NCBI GenBank assembly: GCA_910579755.1
Contig: CAJTVB010000036.1
Coordinates: forward strand, 1-8,908
From: an uncultured Acetatifactor sp.
GTDB taxonomy: Bacteria; Bacillota; Clostridia; Lachnospirales; Lachnospiraceae
Direction of reading: 5' to 3'
Length of the DNA: 8,908 bases
The translations under genes and the position numbers were made by a program. Positions within the stretch are counted from its first letter, which is position 1. Each line of letters opens with the position of its first letter. Positions 5,298 to 8,908 of this stretch are shown here, in pieces. The notes under the pieces were generated by a model. It was given only the letters and a program-made list of their open reading frames with translations. It had not been told where the DNA came from and searched no databases.

Positions 5298-7544
5298 TTG
5301 ACAAAGATCAGATGTGTGGTGGAACGAATCACCTATCAAAATCCGGAAAACGGCTATTCCGTTTTGAAGGTTCATGTAAAAGGATATGACGACCTGGTAA
5401 CGGTGGTGGGAAACCTGCTGGATGCCAGTGTGGGGTCCGTTCTGCTCATTGAAGGCAGCTGGAAGATAGACTCCAGGTACGGAAGACAGTTTGCGGCACA
5501 AGCCTGGGAAGAAACCCTGCCTGCCACGGTCTACGGCATGGAAAAATATCTGGGAAGCGGCCTGATCAAGGGTGTGGGCCCCGTATACGCCAAAAAAATC
5601 GTGAACCAGTTCGGCTCTGATACCTTCACGGTGATTGAGGACGATATTAACCGTCTCTTGGAGATCCCCGGAATTGGAAGGAAACGAATTCTTCAGATCG
5701 CAGAAAGCTGGCAGCGGCAGAAGGAAGTGAAAAACATCATGATGTTTTTACAGGAGCATGCCGTCAGCACAGCCTTTGCCGCCAGAATCTACAAGCAATA
5801 CGGCAACGAAAGCATTGAAAAAGTAAAGGAAAATCCCTTCCGCCTGGCTGATGATATCTGGGGAATCGGGTTCAAAACGGCAGATTCCATCGCCTCAAAG
5901 CTGGGCTTCGGAAAAGAATCCTTTGTGCGGCTGCGAAGCGGCATTATGTATACCCTGAGCCAGCTGGCGGATGAGGGACATGTGTATGCACGTCAGGAGC
6001 AGCTGACAGCCAAGGCTTCTCAGCTGCTGGATTCTCAAGAAGAATTTATTGTCATGACCATGGACCAGATGCTGAAGGATCAGGACCTGATTGCTGTTTG
6101 TGCCCAAAAGGAAGAAGCTGGCAATATGCAGCAAATAGATGCCGTATATCTGCCTCCTTTTTTTCACGCCGAAGCCGGCGTGGCGCGAAAGCTCCTTAAG
6201 CTGGCCTCCCAGCCTGCCGGTGATCGGCTCTGGCAAAGGCTCCTCCAGGCCAGAAGGGAGACCGGCAATGAAAATCTCTCCGTAGATGTGTCACGTATTG
6301 AAGAAAGCGTACATATGAAATATGATATTGTACAGGCTGATGCCATCCGACGGGCCGCCACTGCAAAGGTCATGGTGCTCACCGGCGGGCCCGGAACCGG
6401 CAAAACCACCACCACACAGGGAATTATCGCCGCCCTGCGCGCCTATGGGCTCCGCATTCTCCTCGCCGCCCCTACGGGACGAGCCGCCAAGCGTATGACC
6501 GAAGCCACGGGACTGGAGGCAAAAACCCTTCATCGTCTCCTGGAATGCAAGCCTCCGGAGGGCTACCAGAAAAATGAAGAAAATCCTCTGGAGGGAGATG
6601 TGCTGATCGTGGATGAATGCTCCATGATCGATATTATATTGATGAATTCCTTGTTAAAGGCCATTCCCCCGAACATGCGACTGATTCTTGTGGGCGATAT
6701 CGACCAGCTTCCCAGCGTGGGTGCAGGCAATGTACTTCGAGACATTATCGATTCCGGCCAATTTCCTGTGATCCGTCTCACCAAAATATTCCGTCAGGCT
6801 CAGGAGAGCCGGATTATTATGAATGCCCACCGGATCAATTCCGGACAGGCCCCGGATCTATCCAACGGCGCCGGAACAGATTTTTTCTTTCTCCAAAAGG
6901 AAGAACCGGAAGCTGCCGCCGCCGAAATCGTCAGCCTGGTAAAGAAAAAGCTGCCGTCATATTACGGGATTCCCTCCTCCGTCATCCAGGTATTGACTCC
7001 CATGCAAAGGGGCGGCACAGGCGCTGCCAGCCTGAACCTGGCGTTGCAGGAAGCGCTGAATCCCCAGGGCGAAGGCCTGTACCGGGGCGGCTTCTGTTTC
7101 CGCCCCGGAGACCGGGTCATGCAGATTAAAAATAATTACGATAAAGAAATCTTTAACGGCGACATCGGAACGGTTTCCTCCGTTGATTTGGGTAACCGCT
7201 CTCTTTCTGTTCTGTTTGACGATCACACTGTTGAATATGATATAACAGAACTGGACGAGCTGACACTTGCCTACGCCACCACCATACACAAGGCCCAGGG
7301 GTCCGAGTATCCAATTGTTGTGATGCCCATCCTTATGAACCATTATGTGATGCTCCAGCGCAATCTGGTCTACACCGGCATTACGCGGGCAAAAAAAATT
7401 CTGGTAATCGTAGGCACCAAAAAAGCTCTTGCTTATGCGGTTCAAAACGTTACCGTCACGAAGCGAAACACCTTATTGAGAGAAAGATTGGAGGAAAACC
7501 ATGTTTGGCAGAAAAACCAGGAAACCGGAAATGCCTCCCCTTGA
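5298..7544 (+). CDS. recD2: RecD2 family SF1B DNA helicase
   Basis: This 748-residue protein matches the RecBC-independent RecD2 5'-3' helicases used in DNA repair and replication stress responses in Firmicutes and Deinococcus. N-terminal part: an OB-like segment (about 1-75), then helix-hairpin-helix elements near 88-105 (KGVGPVYAKKI), 120-137 (EIPGIGRKRI) and 183-203 (DIWGIGFKTADSI). Motor part: Walker A GGPGTGKTT with Lys369, Walker B VDECS with Asp439-Glu440, the VGDIDQLPSVGAGN block, KIFRQ, and motif VI-like ITRAKK with Arg697. An HKAQGSE motif with His664 lies between. An SH3-like insert is likely near 610-650. The start is TTG at 5298, supported by AAGGAG (5284-5289) 8 nt upstream; no better ATG aligns with the family start. 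It follows the DHHW gene by 54 nt and overlaps the next gene by 44 nt. No terminator is seen before it. Confidence 0.95.
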   Translation: MTKIRCVVERITYQNPENGYSVLKVHVKGYDDLVTVVGNLLDASVGSVLLIEGSWKIDSRYGRQFAAQAWEETLPATVYGMEKYLGSGLIKGVGPVYAKKIVNQFGSDTFTVIEDDINRLLEIPGIGRKRILQIAESWQRQKEVKNIMMFLQEHAVSTAFAARIYKQYGNESIEKVKENPFRLADDIWGIGFKTADSIASKLGFGKESFVRLRSGIMYTLSQLADEGHVYARQEQLTAKASQLLDSQEEFIVMTMDQMLKDQDLIAVCAQKEEAGNMQQIDAVYLPPFFHAEAGVARKLLKLASQPAGDRLWQRLLQARRETGNENLSVDVSRIEESVHMKYDIVQADAIRRAATAKVMVLTGGPGTGKTTTTQGIIAALRAYGLRILLAAPTGRAAKRMTEATGLEAKTLHRLLECKPPEGYQKNEENPLEGDVLIVDECSMIDIILMNSLLKAIPPNMRLILVGDIDQLPSVGAGNVLRDIIDSGQFPVIRLTKIFRQAQESRIIMNAHRINSGQAPDLSNGAGTDFFFLQKEEPEAAAAEIVSLVKKKLPSYYGIPSSVIQVLTPMQRGGTGAASLNLALQEALNPQGEGLYRGGFCFRPGDRVMQIKNNYDKEIFNGDIGTVSSVDLGNRSLSVLFDDHTVEYDITELDELTLAYATTIHKAQGSEYPIVVMPILMNHYVMLQRNLVYTGITRAKKILVIVGTKKALAYAVQNVTVTKRNTLLRERLEENHVWQKNQETGNASP

Positions 7545-7719
7545 CCGGGAAAATCAACGTGCCATACTCCGGTGCAGTATCTGTACCGGAGAGCAGGTTG
7601 CCGGGCTGAAGGATATTCGAACCGGAAAATTTCAGGATGTGATGCTCATAAAGAGCAGGGATGATCTGAATTTCTTCATGGAGTATTATGGCCTGGATTC
7701 TGTTCCCCGGGAGTATTGA
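7501..7719 (+). CDS. Small conserved CxxC protein of unknown function
   Basis: This 72-residue protein begins inside the last codons of recD2 (44-nt overlap, different frame). GGAGG (7490-7494) sits 6 nt before the ATG, so translational coupling to recD2 is likely. The N-terminus is basic (Arg4, Lys5, Arg7, Lys8). Then comes RCSICTGE with Cys25 and Cys28, followed by a compact part ending FFMEYYGLDS. A single CxxC could bind metal as a dimer or be redox-active. From memory, similar short proteins are common in Lachnospiraceae and are sometimes labelled aspartate dehydrogenase; nothing here supports that enzyme (too short, no Rossmann motif). Function unknown. The strong ribosome binding site and coherent sequence make it a real gene. 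It is the last gene of the rightward cluster. Confidence 0.75.
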   Translation: MFGRKTRKPEMPPLDRENQRAILRCSICTGEQVAGLKDIRTGKFQDVMLIKSRDDLNFFMEYYGLDSVPREY

Positions 7720-7749
7720 AATCAACAGTCCCCGCAGTAATAATCCCAA

Positions 7750-8317
7750 TTATACTTTAATATACTTTTGATTTTTGCTGTTTGGTTTATCCGGTATGGT
7801 TTGTTGTATTAAATTTTGAGCAAGCATAGGCCTTATAATACATTTTCGAAAATATTCTGACGTTTTAATATTGCAAAAATCCTGCATTTCTTTACGGCTT
7901 CTTGGAGAAGAACAAAATTCTAAAAGAGCTGATAATTTATCAACCGACAATTTTACTTGCGTACTTACTTGCGTACTTACTTGCGCATCAAGATAATAGT
8001 CCACACCAACAGTGGCTGTTGCAGATTCCTTTAGCGGAATAATCGTACGAAAGATATCACCTTCCCTAAATTCCGGTTCCATATCAGAATACAATTTTGT
8101 GTATTTGTACGTATTTCTCATGCCGGACCCAAGCTCATCAGCAAGGCCGATTTCTCGGAAAATTTTTGAAATTGCCGGATTTTTTGGAAATGGTTCGAAT
8201 GTTGCAAGATTCAAATTGCCATGTCCATGAGCACGATTACTGTTTTCCGTTATCATGCGATCTTTTTCAATAATTAATTTTGCAACATATGCATTTGAAA
8301 AATCCCTATGCATAAGT
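7750..8317 (-). pseudogene. C-terminal remnant of an AlbA_2/HATPase_c_4 ATP-binding protein
   Basis: The open frame can be extended upstream to a TTG at 8352, but recognisable homology begins only near LLMHRDFSN (about 8319), the HRD motif that opens the HATPase_c_4 region. GHGNL.LATFEPFPKNP, then KIFREIGLADELGSGMRNTYKY, follow, all typical of this family of putative regulators and RecG-C-like ATP-binding proteins. A QVSTQVSTQV linker leads to a C-terminal winged-helix-like part (about 7750-7930) ending in KYIKV and TAA. The N-terminal AlbA_2 nucleic-acid-binding half is absent. In its place lies, in another frame, part of an unrelated ATPase. No ribosome binding site precedes a start codon. 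I read it as a truncated pseudogene left by a deletion. The C-terminal end is intact. Confidence 0.75.
7955..7984 (-). repeat. 12-bp tandem repeat in the linker of the AlbA_2 remnant
   Basis: ACTTGCGTACTT occurs at 7955-7966 and 7967-7978, followed by a partial ACTTGC copy at 7979-7984. On the coding strand this writes the QVST-QVST-QV linker. The period is a multiple of three, so copy number can change without breaking the frame. Such TQV repeats are common in this protein family by recall. Confidence 0.85.
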
Positions 8318-8735
8318 AAGCAGGCAAATACCACGGAAGATGAACATCCCAAATATCTTCTTCACATTCTTGCTGATGCTCAAAAATCTTTTTTGAAACT
8401 TGATATAACTTAGAGCCCATGTACTCCGTATAGATAGTCCTCCAATCTAAAAACACAGAATTATCCCTCAGCTTATTAGCCGCGTTCTGAAGATTTAACG
8501 CACCAAAAATGTCCGGTCTTAATAATAAAACCACCTTCAAATGGCCCTTTGAATCCTTAACGTTTTGGAACAATTCAGTATTTACACTCCAACAAGCATC
8601 CGCTAATCCTCTAATGCATTCAATATAGTCACTATATGGTATAGCGTTCGGGCGAATATCTATACCGTCTATAAACAGATTAATATTCTTATTTAATTTA
8701 TCTCTTTTCGGGAAAGCGTACCCAAATGGTACCCT
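8318..8735 (-). pseudogene. Internal fragment of a P-loop ATPase (FunZ/Sll1717-like)
   Basis: On the minus strand the frame is open from just after the stop at 8738-8736 down to TAA at 8276-8274. Recognisable protein runs from about 8690 (NLFIDGIDIRP) to about 8330 (HLPWY). NLFIDGID, with Asp at 8669, looks like a Walker B strand. Then follow a DSKGHLKVVLLLRPDIF block, with a sensor-like Arg, and LDWRTIYTEY. This matches, from memory, accessory P-loop ATPases annotated FunZ or Sll1717-like. The Walker A part expected upstream is missing and the C-terminus is cut by the AlbA_2 remnant, so the product cannot be a functional ATPase. After about 8318 the frame continues only into nonsense read in the wrong frame of that remnant. 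The family name is less certain than the fragmentary state. Confidence 0.6.
8718..8734. repeat. Short repeat GTACCC at the methyltransferase/ATPase junction
   Basis: GTACCC occurs twice on the plus strand, at 8718-8723 and 8729-8734, an 11-bp period. The same bases contain an inverted pair (GTACC/GGTAC) that could form a small hairpin. The repeat falls immediately after the methyltransferase stop codon, where the ATPase fragment begins. It could be a recombination or insertion footprint, or coincidence. Confidence 0.4.
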
Positions 8736-8908
8736 TTATTTTCTTATTTCAACAATCAGAAATTGATTCCGCCATTTTGCCTTATCGCCAAAAACATCCA
8801 TTATTATACGTACATCCAATTTCCATGTCCCCACGATATAAATAACTCCATCTGCTTTTAGAACTCGTTTGCATTCCCGTTCAATCTCAACCCATTGAGA
8901 CTGAATAT
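8736..8908 (-). CDS. C-terminal end of a class I SAM-dependent methyltransferase (5' end outside window)
   Basis: Read on the minus strand from the window edge (codons from 8906), 56 residues end at TAA 8738-8736. The piece contains ERECKRVLKADGVIYIVGTW, the late-motif region (helix, then LK.DG turn, then strand) of class I methyltransferases. It ends WRNQFLIVEIRK, which looks like the last beta strand of the Rossmann fold, so this stop is probably the natural C-terminus. The SAM-binding motif lies outside the window, so substrate (DNA, RNA, protein or small molecule) cannot be told. A DNA methyltransferase is possible but not shown. The gene is directly abutted by the ATPase fragment with essentially no spacer. 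Whether the methyltransferase itself is intact depends on sequence beyond the window. Confidence 0.5.
   Translation of the reverse strand, partial: IQSQWVEIERECKRVLKADGVIYIVGTWKLDVRIIMDVFGDKAKWRNQFLIVEIRK

Noticed and set aside
6957..7445. 162-codon minus-strand frame inside recD2
   Set aside because: It is antisense to the conserved helicase motifs and has no family resemblance of its own.
7955..7984. Possible start of a CRISPR or iteron array
   Set aside because: The 12-bp units are directly adjacent, without spacers, and encode a linker repeat within a recognisable protein frame.
7750..8735. A novel fused ATPase effector encoded by the two minus-strand frames
   Set aside because: The parts are in different frames, each lacks an essential domain (Walker A in one, AlbA_2 in the other), and no start codon with a ribosome binding site serves either. 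Decay explains it better.

Overview
The window looks like a chromosome segment from a Clostridia-class gut-type Firmicute, most likely Lachnospiraceae. The clues are the DUF4358-type lipoprotein/MBOAT/DHHW gene trio, strong AGGAGG-type ribosome binding sites, a TTG start on recD2, a Vga/Msr-like ABC-F ATPase, and a moderately GC-rich core beside an AT-rich accessory segment. All family names are from memory of the protein motifs; no search was run.

Layout. (1) Positions 1-1584, minus strand: the first 528 codons of an ABC-F ATPase of the antibiotic-resistance (ribosome protection) type; its 3' end lies outside the window. (2) Positions 1585-1984: a long untranslated leader for that gene, starting at a good promoter (TTGCAA-17-TAATAT). 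It holds short candidate leader ORFs, several stems, and next to the start codon a pair of mutually exclusive hairpins. One of these traps the ribosome binding site and ends in a T run, which is the architecture of an antibiotic-responsive attenuator. (3) Positions 1985-2132: a divergent intergenic region with a dyad and an extended -10 promoter facing right. (4) Positions 2133-5243, plus strand: a lipoprotein, an MBOAT O-acyltransferase and a DHHW/AlgJ-like SGNH protein. Together they look like a cell-surface O-acylation module of the AlgI/AlgJ kind. (5) Positions 5298-7719, plus strand: the RecD2 helicase, overlapped by a small CxxC protein. Gaps between the rightward genes are short (12, 24, 54 and -44 nt), so they may be one transcript.

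(6) Positions 7750-8908, minus strand: an AT-rich, decayed accessory segment. In reading order it carries the last 56 codons of what looks like a class I SAM methyltransferase, directly followed by an N-terminally truncated P-loop ATPase fragment. That fragment runs out of frame into the C-terminal half of an AlbA_2/HATPase_c_4-type ATP-binding protein. I read this as a scar of deletions in an accessory or defence-like island, not as a working system.

The most promising regulatory object is the attenuator leader of the ABC-F gene; the most informative evolutionary object is the three-gene junction at the right end. I found no CRISPR array, tRNA, rRNA, intact insertion sequence or clear undescribed system.
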